From Anderseniella sp963759095 (lineage in GTDB: Bacteria; Pseudomonadota; Alphaproteobacteria; Rhizobiales; Aestuariivirgaceae): a stretch of 64,000 nucleotides of DNA. The notes beneath the pieces were generated by a model. The model did not search any database. It had not been told where the DNA came from and was given only the letters and a program-made list of their open reading frames with translations. The first letter of the stretch is position 1; each line of letters starts with the position of its first letter. Position numbers and translations under genes: made by a program. Below are positions 42,797-52,329 of this stretch, piece by piece. The stretch is from assembly GCA_963759095.1 (NCBI GenBank), contig CAVWYF010000018.1, positions 1 to 64,000 on the forward strand. Direction: 5' to 3'.

Positions 42797-43797
42797 CGGC
42801 AAGTAAAATTTCTACTGTATGCGTTATTGGTGCCGGTGCGTGGGGAACTGCGCTGGCAACAATGTGCGTACGCGCCGGCCTGCACACCACATTGTGGTGC
42901 CGTTCTGCCGATCTGGCAAAGGCCATTGCCACTGACAGGGAAAACACAAAATACCTGCCGGGGCATCGGCTGCCCGAAGACTTGCGGGTTACCTCGAACC
43001 TGTCAGAGGCGGCCGGCAGCGACCTGCTGATCCTTGCAACACCTGCGCAAGCGACACGTGAAGTTGTGACAAAACTGTCTGAGCACATCAGCAAGCCGGT
43101 GCCGCTGATCATCACCGCAAAGGGGCTTGAGCGCGACAGCAACAAATTCCTGACCGACGTGGCCCGGGAGAGCTCGGATTTGCAGCCATTGGTGTTGTCA
43201 GGGCCCAGTTTCGCAGCCGATGTTGTCGCCGGACTGCCGACCGCCATCACCCTGGCCGGCGAGGAGGCGCAACAGACTTCCGCCATTGCCCACGCGCTCA
43301 GCACCCGGTCATTCAGGATCTATGTATCGGGAGATGTGAAGGGCGTGCAGATCGGCGGGGCGGTGAAGAATGTGCTGGCGATAGCGGTCGGTATCTGCGC
43401 CGGCAAGGGTTTGGGCGCATCCGCACAGGCAGCGCTGCTGGCGCGATCATTTGCCGAACTGCGCAGGTTGGCGGAAGCGCTCGGGGCACAACCGGAAACC
43501 CTGTTTGGCCTGTCCGGGCTCGGTGACCTGGTCCTGACGTGTTCCAGCACCCAGTCGCGTAATTTTTCCCTCGGTGTTGAGTTGGGCAAGGGTGTTGATC
43601 TTGAGACCATTCTTGCCTCGCGCACCGCTGTATCGGAAGGTGTACATACGGCAGGTGTCGTGCTGGCCGTTGCCGCTGCCCACAATATTGAAATGCCGGT
43701 TTGCGAAGCTGTTGCGAGGATTGTAACCAGCCATGCAAATGTGGACGATGAAATAACACAGCTCATGACCCGCCCGCTGCGGGCTGAACATGACTAA
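42793..43797 (+). CDS. gpsA: NAD(P)H-dependent glycerol-3-phosphate dehydrogenase
   Basis: This 334-residue enzyme reduces dihydroxyacetone phosphate to sn-glycerol 3-phosphate for phospholipid synthesis. Motifs are VIGAGAWGTALATM at the N-terminus, LSGPSFAADVVAGLPTA, the catalytic-lysine segment GGAVKNVLAIAVGICAGKGLG, and LGDLVLTCSSTQSRN. Length is standard. It is coupled to tsaD upstream and followed by the EVE-domain gene after 32 bp. All key residues are present. Confidence 0.96.
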   Translation: MTASKISTVCVIGAGAWGTALATMCVRAGLHTTLWCRSADLAKAIATDRENTKYLPGHRLPEDLRVTSNLSEAAGSDLLILATPAQATREVVTKLSEHISKPVPLIITAKGLERDSNKFLTDVARESSDLQPLVLSGPSFAADVVAGLPTAITLAGEEAQQTSAIAHALSTRSFRIYVSGDVKGVQIGGAVKNVLAIAVGICAGKGLGASAQAALLARSFAELRRLAEALGAQPETLFGLSGLGDLVLTCSSTQSRNFSLGVELGKGVDLETILASRTAVSEGVHTAGVVLAVAAAHNIEMPVCEAVARIVTSHANVDDEITQLMTRPLRAEHD

Positions 43798-43829
43798 GAT
43801 TAGTGTCTGACAAAATGAAATGAGGGATC

Positions 43830-44264
43830 ATGGCCTACTGGTTGTTCAAATCGGAACCGTTCAAGTTTTCATGGGAAATGCTGAAAGCGAAAGGCGACGC
43901 TGGTGAAGAATGGGACGGCATCCGCAACTATCAGGCACGCAACAACATGCGCGCCATGCAGTTGGGCGATCTGGGCTTTTTCTACCATTCCAACGAAGGC
44001 CTGAACGTTGTTGGAATTTGTGAAGTCTGTGCGCTGGTGCATCCTGATTCCACAACCGACGACGAGCGCTGGGAATGCGTGGATGTCAAGGCGGTCATGG
44101 ATATGCCGAACCCGGTTTCCCTGGCTGATGTGAAGGCCAACCCGAAGCTGGAAAAAATGTCCCTGGTGACATCGATGCGCCTGTCGGTTCAGCCGGTTCT
44201 TCACGATGAATGGCTGGAGGTGTGCCGCATGGGCGGGTTGACGTCTCCACCTGTCAGCAAGTGA
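43830..44264 (+). CDS. EVE domain protein
   Basis: This 144-residue EVE domain is related to PUA and YTH domains. Family marks are YWLFKSEPFKFSWE at the start, WDGIRNYQARNNMRAMQLGDLGFFYHS, and the C-terminal LVTSMRLSVQPVLHDEWLEVCRMGG. EVE domains bind modified bases in DNA or RNA, and free-standing alphaproteobacterial versions usually sit in this position after gpsA. It has GTGA overlap with the methyltransferase gene. Role in RNA metabolism is likely but unproved. Confidence 0.92.
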   Translation: MAYWLFKSEPFKFSWEMLKAKGDAGEEWDGIRNYQARNNMRAMQLGDLGFFYHSNEGLNVVGICEVCALVHPDSTTDDERWECVDVKAVMDMPNPVSLADVKANPKLEKMSLVTSMRLSVQPVLHDEWLEVCRMGGLTSPPVSK

Positions 44265-44914
44265 CCAGCATCGTCCACCGGCGTGATTTCATTACCGAAA
44301 ATACCAGATTAATGCCGGTGCCGCTGGTGCCGGAAATTGCCCTGCATATTGCCCATGAGGCTGTGCCGTTGTGGCAGAAAACAGAAGAAGAACTGGGCGA
44401 GATGGGATTGCCGCCGCCATTCTGGGCTTTTGCCTGGGCGGGAGGTCAGGCCCTTGCCCGCTACATTCTGGATAATCCTGAAACCGTGTATCGCAAGAAG
44501 GCGCTGGATCTGGCGTCGGGTTCCGGCCTGGTCGGCATTGCTGCCATGAAGGCCGGGGCTGCCAATGTGACGGCAGCTGACATTGATCGCTTTGCGCTGG
44601 CGGCGATTAATATCAACGCTGCAGCCAACAAGGTTGAAGTTACATCAGTTGGCGATGACCTGCTGGACCAACCGCCACCGGGCGTGGACGTCATTCTTGT
44701 CGGCGATCTGTTTTACGAAAAATCTGTGGCGGGCAGGCTAGTAACCTGGCTTGAAACTGCGGCTGCTCAGGGGATAGACGTTTTGATAGGTGATCCGGGC
44801 AGATCCTATCTGCCGCGGGACAGGCTTGTCTCATGTGCGTCTTATGATGTGCCTGTCACCCGCGATCTTGAGGATGCGGAGATCAAGAACAGCCAGGTCT
44901 GGCGACTTGCCTGA
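44261..44914 (+). CDS. Class I SAM methyltransferase, ETF-beta lysine methyltransferase-like
   Basis: The 217-residue methyltransferase has PPFWAFAWAGGQALARY ahead of SAM motif I (ALDLASGSGLVGIAAMKAGA), then TAADIDRFALAAININA and VGDLFYEKSVAGRL. This pattern fits the METTL20/COG3897 group. In Agrobacterium a member methylates the beta subunit of electron transfer flavoprotein. That makes ETF a candidate target, though other protein or small-molecule targets are possible. The GTG start at 44261 overlaps the EVE stop (GTGA). The longer upstream frame from 44210 overlaps the EVE gene and is not family-like. Confidence 0.78.
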   Translation: MTSIVHRRDFITENTRLMPVPLVPEIALHIAHEAVPLWQKTEEELGEMGLPPPFWAFAWAGGQALARYILDNPETVYRKKALDLASGSGLVGIAAMKAGAANVTAADIDRFALAAININAAANKVEVTSVGDDLLDQPPPGVDVILVGDLFYEKSVAGRLVTWLETAAAQGIDVLIGDPGRSYLPRDRLVSCASYDVPVTRDLEDAEIKNSQVWRLA

Positions 44915-45032
44915 TGCCGGGAACAAAGGTCGGTCCATCTAGAACTGAAGACGCATTGCCCTCGGGCAAAGTACTTCGCATAATGCAGAAAATTTCGCGC
45001 ATGCATATGACTTGGTAGGGAGAACAGCGCTC

Positions 45033-46982
45033 ATGTCAGCAAAAACATACAAAGTCCAGGCCGCCTGGAAAAAGAATGCCCTCATTGACGATGATGGCTA
45101 TCTGAAAATGTACAAGCAGTCGGTAAAGGATCCTGAAAAATTCTGGGGCAAGCACGGCAAGCGCATAGACTGGTTCAAGCCTTACAAGAAGGTCAAGAAC
45201 ACCAGTTTCACCGGCAATGTATCGATCAAGTGGTTTGAGGATGGCGTTACCAATGTCTGTTACAACTGCGTTGACCGGCACCTGAAGAAGCGCGGCAACC
45301 AGACGGCTATTATCTGGGAAGGTGACAATCCGTTTGACGACAAGAAGATCACTTATAACGAGCTCTATGAGCAGGTTTGCCGACTGTCCAATGTGATGAA
45401 GACGAACGGTGTGAAGAAGGGGGACCGGGTCACCATCTACATGCCGATGATCCCGGAGGCAGCATACGCGATGCTGGCCTGCGCGCGCATCGGGGCCGTT
45501 CATTCTATCGTGTTTGGCGGGTTTTCGCCTGATGCTCTGGCCGGCAGGATTGTGGACTGCACGTCGACGTTTGTAATCACGGCTGATGAAGGGGTGCGTA
45601 GCGGAAAACCGATTCCGCTCAAAACCAATACCGACAAGGCCATCGAGATTGCCGCCAAGGGTGGCGTCAAGGTAAAGAAAGTGCTGGTGGTTCGCCGGAC
45701 TGGTGGCCAGACCGGCTGGGTTGAAGGCCGTGATATCTGGTATCACTCAGCCGTGGTTGCGGCCAAACCGGTGTGTCCGCCTGAAAAAATGAAGGCGGAA
45801 GACCCACTGTTCATTCTCTACACTTCAGGCTCCACAGGCCAGCCTAAAGGCGTGCTGCACACAACCGGCGGCTATCTCGTGTGGGCGTCAATGACCCATG
45901 AATATGTTTTCGATTATCACGAAGGTGAGGTGTACTGGTGCACTGCCGATGTGGGCTGGGTTACCGGGCACAGTTATATCGTCTACGGGCCGCTGGCCAA
46001 TGGTGCCATCACCTTGATGTTCGAAGGTGTGCCAACCTACCCTGATGCTGGCCGGTTCTGGGATGTGTGTGACAAGCACAAGGTCAACATTTTCTACACG
46101 GCACCAACAGCGATACGCGCCCTGATGGGGGCCGGCGATGATTATGTGAACCGTGCGTCGTTGAAAGACCTGCGCCTGCTCGGCTCGGTGGGTGAGCCGA
46201 TCAATCCGGAAGCCTGGGAATGGTATTACAAAATCGTCGGCAAGAAGAAGTGTCCGATAGTGGATACCTGGTGGCAAACCGAAACCGGCGGTATCATGAT
46301 TACACCTCTGGCTGGTGCCACCAATCTCAAGCCGGGTTCAGCCACGCGGCCGTTCTTTGGCGTGCAGCCGCAACTGGTCGACAATGAGGGTGGTGTTCTG
46401 GAAGGCGCGACCGATGGCAATCTGTGCCTGACCGAGTCATGGCCCGGCCAGATGCGCACGGTATATGGAGATCACAAGCGCTTCATCCAGACCTATTTCT
46501 CGACCTACAAGGGCAAGTACTTCACCGGCGATGGCTGCCGGCGTGACGAGGACGGGTATTACTGGATTACCGGCCGTGTGGATGACGTGATCAACGTGTC
46601 CGGTCATCGCATGGGCACCGCCGAGGTTGAATCGGCACTTGTCGCCCATGACGCGGTTTCTGAAGCCGCGGTGGTTGGATATCCGCATGATATCAAGGGC
46701 CAGGGTATTTACTGCTATGTGACCTTGATGGCGGGACAGGCGCCGTCGGATGATCTGAAAAAACAGCTCGTCGGTCACGTGCGTTCCGAAATCGGACCGA
46801 TTGCATCACCGGACAAAATTCAGTTCTCACCCGGATTGCCGAAGACCAGGTCCGGCAAGATCATGCGGCGAATTCTGCGCAAGATTGCCGAGGATGATTT
46901 CTCAAGCCTCGGCGACACATCCACGCTGGCAGAACCTGCGGTGGTGGACGATCTGATCGAGAACCGGCAGAATCGCAAGTAG
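45033..46982 (+). CDS. acs: Acetyl-CoA synthetase
   Basis: This 649-residue AMP-forming ligase makes acetyl-CoA from acetate, ATP and CoA. Motifs are YTSGSTGQPKGVLHTTGGY (P-loop), VDTWWQTETGG, YFTGDGCRRDEDGYYWITGR and the C-terminal SGKIMRRILRKIA, whose Lys is acetylated in known enzymes. The N-terminus (WKKNALIDDDGYLKMYKQSVKDPE) is the Acs-specific domain. ATG 45033 is chosen over the TTG at 45012 because AGGGAGA precedes it by 9 nt. The enzyme feeds the ethylmalonyl-CoA route encoded at the other end of the window. Confidence 0.95.
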   Translation: MSAKTYKVQAAWKKNALIDDDGYLKMYKQSVKDPEKFWGKHGKRIDWFKPYKKVKNTSFTGNVSIKWFEDGVTNVCYNCVDRHLKKRGNQTAIIWEGDNPFDDKKITYNELYEQVCRLSNVMKTNGVKKGDRVTIYMPMIPEAAYAMLACARIGAVHSIVFGGFSPDALAGRIVDCTSTFVITADEGVRSGKPIPLKTNTDKAIEIAAKGGVKVKKVLVVRRTGGQTGWVEGRDIWYHSAVVAAKPVCPPEKMKAEDPLFILYTSGSTGQPKGVLHTTGGYLVWASMTHEYVFDYHEGEVYWCTADVGWVTGHSYIVYGPLANGAITLMFEGVPTYPDAGRFWDVCDKHKVNIFYTAPTAIRALMGAGDDYVNRASLKDLRLLGSVGEPINPEAWEWYYKIVGKKKCPIVDTWWQTETGGIMITPLAGATNLKPGSATRPFFGVQPQLVDNEGGVLEGATDGNLCLTESWPGQMRTVYGDHKRFIQTYFSTYKGKYFTGDGCRRDEDGYYWITGRVDDVINVSGHRMGTAEVESALVAHDAVSEAAVVGYPHDIKGQGIYCYVTLMAGQAPSDDLKKQLVGHVRSEIGPIASPDKIQFSPGLPKTRSGKIMRRILRKIAEDDFSSLGDTSTLAEPAVVDDLIENRQNRK

Positions 46983-47155
46983 TCGACGGCTAGCACAGGG
47001 TGGCAGTCATCAGGTCTGGCCTGTCGGCTGATGCCGAAGCGGGTTTAGCCGTCCCTCTTGTAAATTTCGTTCACGTTCTGGTGAACTGCGAGCTGTTGAT
47101 TTGCAGGGCAAATTCGAGGATATTACGTTGCGAGAAGTTGAGGAGTTTTTCTCAT

Positions 47156-47536
47156 ATGTATCGAAGCCTTTTATCACGCATGCTGGTTGCTGTGCTGCTC
47201 ATTGCAGTGATTGCAAAGCCGTGCCTGGGGCTTCTGGTTGATCCGGTCCAAGCATCTGACATTTCGATTGCTTTATCTGCTGACACCGCCGTAAGCGAAA
47301 ATCGCGATTCTGCGTGCACGGACATATGCCTGAGTGCGCGTATCGAAGAAGACGACGCCCTTGTGTTGCCTACCAGTACCGTTTTTTCCGATGGCGACGA
47401 TTGGGTGCTGCTCAAGGCTCGGCTGGTTATCTCGCTTCCGTATTTGTCGCACCAGGTGACCACGGATTTCTCATCTCAACTTGTAACTCCCAATGTGCGC
47501 CGGCGATTGGCAGTTCTAAGCCGTTTTTTGCTTTGA
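47156..47536 (+). CDS. Small exported protein of unknown function
   Basis: This 126-residue frame begins with a likely signal peptide (MYRSLLSRMLVAVLLIAVIAKPCLG). The mature part has one Cys pair (CTDICL) and a hydrophilic, acidic stretch (ARIEEDDALVLP). The ATG follows GAGGAG with a 10-nt gap. A longer upstream frame from 47000 lacks signal features. I do not recognise the family. It lies between acs and the L,D-transpeptidase and reads the same way; a role in the envelope is possible, but only by location. Confidence 0.5.
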   Translation: MYRSLLSRMLVAVLLIAVIAKPCLGLLVDPVQASDISIALSADTAVSENRDSACTDICLSARIEEDDALVLPTSTVFSDGDDWVLLKARLVISLPYLSHQVTTDFSSQLVTPNVRRRLAVLSRFLL

Positions 47537-47636
47537 AAACTGCTGCTTGACCCTTTGTAACAGCACTCTTGAAATTGTAGAGTGTTTTCCAATCGAATCA
47601 CTGTTCCTCAGAACATCCAAACAGGAGACCATGAAA

Positions 47637-48266
47637 ATGGATCGCCGCACATTTTTATCAAGTCTGGCAGCGCTGGCCGCCACAACAACCGGTGCACTTG
47701 CTGAAAGCCGCACGAATTACAACTTCAACACGACAAGGCGCAGCAGCAGTGGCAGCAGTGGCAGCAGCGGGGGGAGTTTCTTCAACCGCTCCCGCTCGAG
47801 ATATCGTGGCAAGCAGACTGTCAGCTACAGGTCGTCTGAAAAGCCAGGCACGATTATTATCAGCACCCGCAAACGCAAATTGTACTTTGTGCTGTCTGAC
47901 AACAAGGCCATAGAATATGGCGTTGGCGTCGGTCGCCAGGGCTTCACCTGGTCGGGTGCCGCACGGATTGCACGCAAGGCTGAATGGCCGGCCTGGCACC
48001 CGCCACAAGAAATGATCGAGCGTGAAAAGAAGAAGTATGGGCGCACCCTGCCGGCGCGCATGGAAGGCGGTCCGAACAATCCGCTTGGCGCACGCGCTTT
48101 GTATCTGTACCAGGGTGGCAAAGATACGCTGTATCGGATTCATGGCACCAACGCGCCTGCCAGCATCGGAACAGCTCAGTCTTCCGGATGCATTCGCATG
48201 CTGAACAAAGAGGTCATTGATCTGCACAAGCGGGTCAGGATTGGTGCCAAGGTGATCGTCAGCTGA
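47637..48266 (+). CDS. L,D-transpeptidase (YkuD domain), Tat-exported
   Basis: This 209-residue protein starts with a twin-arginine signal (MDRRTFLSSLAALAATTTG). A Ser/Gly-rich linker follows, then the YkuD domain: RKRKLYFVLSDNKAIEYGVGVGR, GGPNNPLGARALYLY, the active-site HGTNAPASIGTAQSSGCIRM (His and Cys), and RVRIGAKVIV. It should cross-link peptidoglycan stems or attach lipoproteins in the periplasm. ATG 47637 is preferred over 47631, because AGGAGA would be only 2 nt from the earlier one. A rho-independent terminator follows at 48308-48340. Confidence 0.9.
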   Translation: MDRRTFLSSLAALAATTTGALAESRTNYNFNTTRRSSSGSSGSSGGSFFNRSRSRYRGKQTVSYRSSEKPGTIIISTRKRKLYFVLSDNKAIEYGVGVGRQGFTWSGAARIARKAEWPAWHPPQEMIEREKKKYGRTLPARMEGGPNNPLGARALYLYQGGKDTLYRIHGTNAPASIGTAQSSGCIRMLNKEVIDLHKRVRIGAKVIVS

Positions 48267-48307
48267 TTGGCTGGTGTTCAGGTCCCATGACCGATTGAAG
48301 ACATCGA

Positions 48308-48340
48308 AAAGGCAGCTCTTGCAAGGAGCTGCCTTTGTGT
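48308..48340 (+). terminator. Rho-independent terminator after the L,D-transpeptidase gene
   Basis: Perfect 11-bp arms AAAGGCAGCTC (48308-48318) and GAGCTGCCTTT (48326-48336) enclose a 7-nt loop, and a T-rich stretch (TGTGTTTTG) follows. It lies 42 bp after the transpeptidase stop. Confidence 0.85.
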
Positions 48341-48547
48341 TTTGATGTCATTTATCTGATCGCTTCCCAAGGTTTATGAGCGGGATGCGCATCGCTATTG
48401 CGATTGAGCGCTCTGCTTACCTTGCTCGAGAGCCATGCAGGTTTTGATTGTTTCAAAGCCGCGCTCTAATCTTTTGTTCTCGCATGTCTTCATCCGCAAA
48501 AACTGCAAATCTTTCTGCGAGACATGCCACAGCTGAGGCGCAATTTC

Positions 48548-49153
48548 ATGACTTCTTCTGAACTGGAGTTCTGGTTCGATTTTGCCAGCCCGTATGCGTA
48601 TGTGTCGGCCGGTCGACTTGAAGACTGGATGAATTCAGCCGGCATTAACGTACGCTGGATGCCGTTCCTGCTTGGCCCGGTTTTTCAAAAACAGGGCTGG
48701 TCTACATCACCGTTCAATCTGTATCCGCTCAAGGGCAAGTATATGTGGCGTGACGTCGAGCGATTATGCAAACGCTACAATCTCGGTTTCAACCAGCCGG
48801 CTGAGTTTCCGCAACACGGCCTGCTTGCCACCAGAGTAGCGGTGGTGGGACGGGATGAAGACTGGTTACCGGCGTTCTGCAGGCGGGTGTTCCATAAGGA
48901 ATTCGGCCTCGGCCAGGATATTTCCGACAAGCAAACCGTTCTCAATGTGCTCGAGGGGCTTGTCGACAATCCTGCCTGCTGGGTGAAGCGTGCAGTGACG
49001 GTCAAGAACAAGAAAGCGCTTGTCGACCGTGGAGTGGAAGCCGAGCAGAAGGGTATTTTCGGCGCTCCCACGTTCATTACCCCTGATGGTGAACTGTTCT
49101 GGGGTGACGACAGGCTGGAACAGGCGATCGAGTGGATCCTGAGGCGACGGTAA
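48548..49153 (+). CDS. DsbA-fold isomerase, 2-hydroxychromene-2-carboxylate isomerase-like
   Basis: This 201-residue protein has the HCCA isomerase/kappa GST pattern: EFWFDFASPYAYVSAGRLE at the N-terminus, with Ser in the position of the DsbA active Cys. Later parts are FQKQGWSTSPFNLYPLKGKYMWRDVER and GIFGAPTFITPDGELFWGDDRL. Known members isomerise aromatic intermediates with glutathione. No naphthalene-type genes are near, so its substrate is probably different. ATG 48548 begins the domain directly; an upstream ATG at 48524 adds 8 non-conserved residues. Confidence 0.88.
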   Translation: MTSSELEFWFDFASPYAYVSAGRLEDWMNSAGINVRWMPFLLGPVFQKQGWSTSPFNLYPLKGKYMWRDVERLCKRYNLGFNQPAEFPQHGLLATRVAVVGRDEDWLPAFCRRVFHKEFGLGQDISDKQTVLNVLEGLVDNPACWVKRAVTVKNKKALVDRGVEAEQKGIFGAPTFITPDGELFWGDDRLEQAIEWILRRR

Positions 49154-49165
49154 AACCGGCCTGAT

Positions 49166-50383
49166 CTAGTTTGCAGTCGCCTTGAGGGCGTCGCGCTCTG
49201 TTTTTTTCAACCTCTGCGAGGCTGACTTGAGCTGGCCGCAGGCAGCAAGAATATCGCGTCCGCGCGGTGTACGCACGGGGCTGGCATAGCCGGCCTTGAG
49301 CACGATGCGTGCAAACACTTCAATCTGTTCCCAGTCCGAGCATTCATAGTTTGTCCCGGGCCATGGATTGAACGGTATCAGATTGACCTTGGCCGGGATG
49401 CCTTTCAGTAGCTGAACGAGGCGACGGGCATCTTCTGCGGTGTCGTTGACGCCCTTGATCATCACATACTCGAATGTAATTCGCCTGGCATTGGACAGGC
49501 CGGGATAGTTGCGGCAGGCGTCAAGCAGCTGGCTGATCGGATACTTCTTGTTGAGCGGAACCAGTTCATCGCGGATCTGATCCGTTGTGCCGTGCAGCGA
49601 GATGGCCAGCATGGTCCCGATCTCTTCACCGGCACGGATGATTTCCGGCACAACCCCGGAGGTGGAAAGAGTAATCCTGCGTTTGGAGACGGACAGTCCT
49701 TCGCCGTGGGAAATGATATCAACTGCATCGCGTACATTGTCGAAATTGTACAGAGGTTCGCCCATACCCATGAAAACCACATTGGTGATGAAACGGCCTC
49801 TGGCGGGTGCATTTTCGGCATTTTCCATCAGGTGCGGCCATTCTCCGAGGCGATCGCGGGCGATCAGTACCTGTCCGGCGATCTCGCCCGCGGTCAGGTT
49901 TCTGACCAGCGTCTGGGTGCCGGTGTGGCAAAACGTGCAGGTCAGGGTGCAGCCGACCTGGCTGGAAATACACAATGTGCCCCGATCTTCTTCGGGGATA
50001 TAAACAGTTTCAATTTCGTGACGCCGGCCCAGTTCATCGGGGGGCAATCGCAACAGCCATTTCCGGGTGCCGTCGCTGGATATCTGCTCGGTGACAATTT
50101 CGAGCCGTGAAATGTCGAACGTGTGGGCCAGGTCGCTGCGTAATTCTTTCGAGATGCTGGTCATTTCAGCGAAATCACTGGCGCCACGGATATACAGCCA
50201 GTTCCACAACTGGGACGCCCTCATGCGGCGTTGTTTCTCAGGGATAGCGATGTCGGACAGAGCCTGCAGCAGATCCTGCTGGGTCAGACCAATGAGTGAT
50301 TTGCGCGCCGGCAGGCCCACGGCAGGCCTGCTGTCGGCGGCCGCGTTTGCGGCGCGATGATCTATGTCCAGCGATATACTCAT
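49166..50383 (-). CDS. rlmN: 23S rRNA (adenine-2503-C2) methyltransferase / tRNA A37 methylase
   Basis: The 405-residue radical SAM enzyme methylates C2 of A2503 in 23S rRNA and A37 in some tRNAs. The radical SAM cluster motif is CTLTCTFCHTG. Upstream are RASQLWNWLYIRGASDF and SQVGCTLTC; downstream VFMGMGEPLYNFDNV, ISLHGTTDQIRDELVPLNKKYP and the C-terminal GRDILAACGQL, whose Cys is the second catalytic Cys. ATG 50383 begins the conserved protein; the frame extends 30 codons further upstream without similarity. A hairpin repeat lies 101 bp before it. Confidence 0.94.
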   Translation of the reverse strand: MSISLDIDHRAANAAADSRPAVGLPARKSLIGLTQQDLLQALSDIAIPEKQRRMRASQLWNWLYIRGASDFAEMTSISKELRSDLAHTFDISRLEIVTEQISSDGTRKWLLRLPPDELGRRHEIETVYIPEEDRGTLCISSQVGCTLTCTFCHTGTQTLVRNLTAGEIAGQVLIARDRLGEWPHLMENAENAPARGRFITNVVFMGMGEPLYNFDNVRDAVDIISHGEGLSVSKRRITLSTSGVVPEIIRAGEEIGTMLAISLHGTTDQIRDELVPLNKKYPISQLLDACRNYPGLSNARRITFEYVMIKGVNDTAEDARRLVQLLKGIPAKVNLIPFNPWPGTNYECSDWEQIEVFARIVLKAGYASPVRTPRGRDILAACGQLKSASQRLKKTERDALKATAN

Positions 50384-50483
50384 GGTGCGGGTCAATAGCA
50401 CATACCGCAGCAGGGCGCGAGACCCTGCATCGGGTTTCGCGTAAGCGATTGCCTCGCCAGTGCCCTGGAGCAACCTTGAAAAC

Positions 50484-50531
50484 GATCAGGTTCATAATTT
50501 TCGGTTGAAACAACCAAAAATCAGCCTGATC
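50484..50531. repeat. Hairpin 2 of the bipartite repeat, single copy
   Basis: GATCAGG..CCTGATC arms enclose a TTTTCGGTTG/CAACCAAAAA stem. GAGCAACC at 50468-50475 looks like a fragment of hairpin 1. It lies between ialB-like and rlmN genes that read leftward, 15 bp from the end of the first, and may serve as its terminator. Confidence 0.75.
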
Positions 50532-50545
50532 CGGGAATGCTCAGC

Positions 50546-51085
50546 CTATTTGCAGATACTGTCGATCTTGTTCATTGCAGCCGTTATGCCGGACAAGGAG
50601 TAGCGGTCGGTGGTCTTGGTGCCACGCGAGGATGTGCCGGTCACCACCATGGATTTGCCGGCTTTCATTGATGCCACAATCTTGCGGTCAACCGAACCGG
50701 ACTCAGCCCACGCACCGTCACCATTTGTGAACAGCGTCAACTCGTTGCCGTCAATGAGGACCTTGGCCGTGCTGCCGGATTTGAACTTATACCCGATGAT
50801 GGTTGAAACCTCGGATCTCACCTTGTCCTTCGGACGATGCTGGACCAGGAAAAAAACCTTGTCGCGCCGGACATTTTTTGGCTCTAAGTCCTTGGGTTGC
50901 GAGACGACATAGCAAACCTGGCCGCCGCCGGCCTTGTAAGAGTAAGCCGACCAGTCACTGAATTCCTCAATGAACTTCGGATCCTCAGCGAGTGCCGGAC
51001 TCAACATAAGACCGCACACGGCGCCGGAAATGGCCAGCATGGTGGAATTTCTAAAAAAACTGATCTGCAACATTTTTACCTTCAT
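50546..51085 (-). CDS. IalB-family (invasion-associated locus B) periplasmic protein
   Basis: This 179-residue protein has an N-terminal signal peptide (about residues 10-33, ISGAVCGLMLSPALA) and an IalB domain: FSDWSAYSYKAGGGQVCYVVSQPKDLEP, FFLVQHRPKDKVRSEVSTIIGYKFK, and YSLSGITAAMNKIDSIC. The two Cys residues (near VCYV and at the end) are conserved and probably paired. IalB was named for red-cell invasion by Bartonella, but family members are widespread in free-living alphaproteobacteria and their function is unclear. No partner gene is evident. Confidence 0.88.
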   Translation of the reverse strand: MKVKMLQISFFRNSTMLAISGAVCGLMLSPALAEDPKFIEEFSDWSAYSYKAGGGQVCYVVSQPKDLEPKNVRRDKVFFLVQHRPKDKVRSEVSTIIGYKFKSGSTAKVLIDGNELTLFTNGDGAWAESGSVDRKIVASMKAGKSMVVTGTSSRGTKTTDRYSLSGITAAMNKIDSICK

Positions 51086-51294
51086 GAATTCGAAATGCCT
51101 CGTCGTCCGTTCTCGCAGCTTGACGAACTGCGCACAACCTGCCGTAACCTAAATGCAAATTTTGGAAATTTCCAGCACTGACCGTCAATGACTTAACAAC
51201 TGCTTGGCAAATTGGACAGTAATTTGGCAGCAGGCATCTGACGATGTATTTGTAATATAACTCAACTCGACGAAACCACAACAAGAGAGACCTG

Positions 51295-52269
51295 ATGAAA
51301 GCTGTTCTGTGTACGCAATTTGGAGGCCCGGAAACACTTGAAGTGGCCGATATCGAAAGCCCGGTTGCCGGGCCCGGAGAAGTTGTTATTGCAGTCAGGG
51401 CGGCGGGCCTGAACTTTTTTGATACGCTGATTATCCAAAACAAATACCAGTTCAAACCCGACCTGCCGTTCTCTCCGGGAGCCGAGATTGCCGGTGAGGT
51501 TAAGTCCCTCGGTGACGGAGTTGAGGGCCTTCAGGTTGGCGACAGGGTCATGGCCTATTCAGTGTGGGGTGGTGTGCGGGCAGAAATCGCGATCTCGCAG
51601 GAAGCCGTTATTGCGATGCCCGACGGGCTGGATTTTGTCACTGCAGCCGGTCTCATCGTGACCTATGGCACATCGCTGCATGCGCTGCAGGATCGTGCCG
51701 GCATGCAGCCCGGTGAAACACTTGCCGTGCTCGGCGCCTCGGGTGGTGTCGGCCAGGCGGCGGTTGAGATCGGCAAGGCCATGGGCGCAAGGGTGATCGC
51801 GTGTGCCTCGTCCGAAGACAAGCTGGAGTTCTGCCGTAAGCTGGGGGCGGATGAAACGCTGAATTACACCAATGAGGATTTGAAAACCCGTTTGAAGGAA
51901 CTGACTGACGGCAAAGGCGTGGACGTGATCTATGACCCGGTTGGGGCAGACCTGGCTGAGCCGGCATTGCGGGCAATAGGCTGGAAGGGGCGCTTCCTGG
52001 TCGTGGGTTTCGCCGGCGGCGGTATTCCCAAGATTCCGCTGAACCTTGCCTTGTTAAAGGGCTGCCAGATCGTTGGCGTGTTCTGGGGCGATCACCTGGT
52101 GCGCGAGCCGGATCGGCATCGGGCAAACATGGCCCAGCTTCTGGACTGGGTTGTGGACGGAAAAATCAAACCACACATTCACAAGGTTTATCCCCTTGAG
52201 GAAACAGCCGATGCCCTGCTGGCCATTGCCCGGCGTGAAGTGCGCGGCAAGGTGATCGTGACGCCGTAG
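51295..52269 (+). CDS. Zinc-independent quinone oxidoreductase (MDR family)
   Basis: This 324-residue protein of the medium-chain dehydrogenase family lacks the zinc ligands of alcohol dehydrogenases. It has the quinone reductase/enoyl reductase features: GLNFFDTLIIQNKYQ, FSPGAEIAGEV, and the cofactor motif VLGASGGVGQAAVEIGKA, followed by CASSEDKLEFCRKLGAD. It should use NADPH to reduce a quinone or an enone. AGAGAGA precedes the ATG. It lies alone between ialB-like and LysR genes. In some bacteria relatives act as acryloyl-CoA reductases, which is an alternative. Confidence 0.88.
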   Translation: MKAVLCTQFGGPETLEVADIESPVAGPGEVVIAVRAAGLNFFDTLIIQNKYQFKPDLPFSPGAEIAGEVKSLGDGVEGLQVGDRVMAYSVWGGVRAEIAISQEAVIAMPDGLDFVTAAGLIVTYGTSLHALQDRAGMQPGETLAVLGASGGVGQAAVEIGKAMGARVIACASSEDKLEFCRKLGADETLNYTNEDLKTRLKELTDGKGVDVIYDPVGADLAEPALRAIGWKGRFLVVGFAGGGIPKIPLNLALLKGCQIVGVFWGDHLVREPDRHRANMAQLLDWVVDGKIKPHIHKVYPLEETADALLAIARREVRGKVIVTP

Positions 52270-52329
52270 GTCAGGTGTATGGCTTTCAGTGTGGCAGGGT
52301 GACATGGGTTGAACTGAACCTGGCTGCTT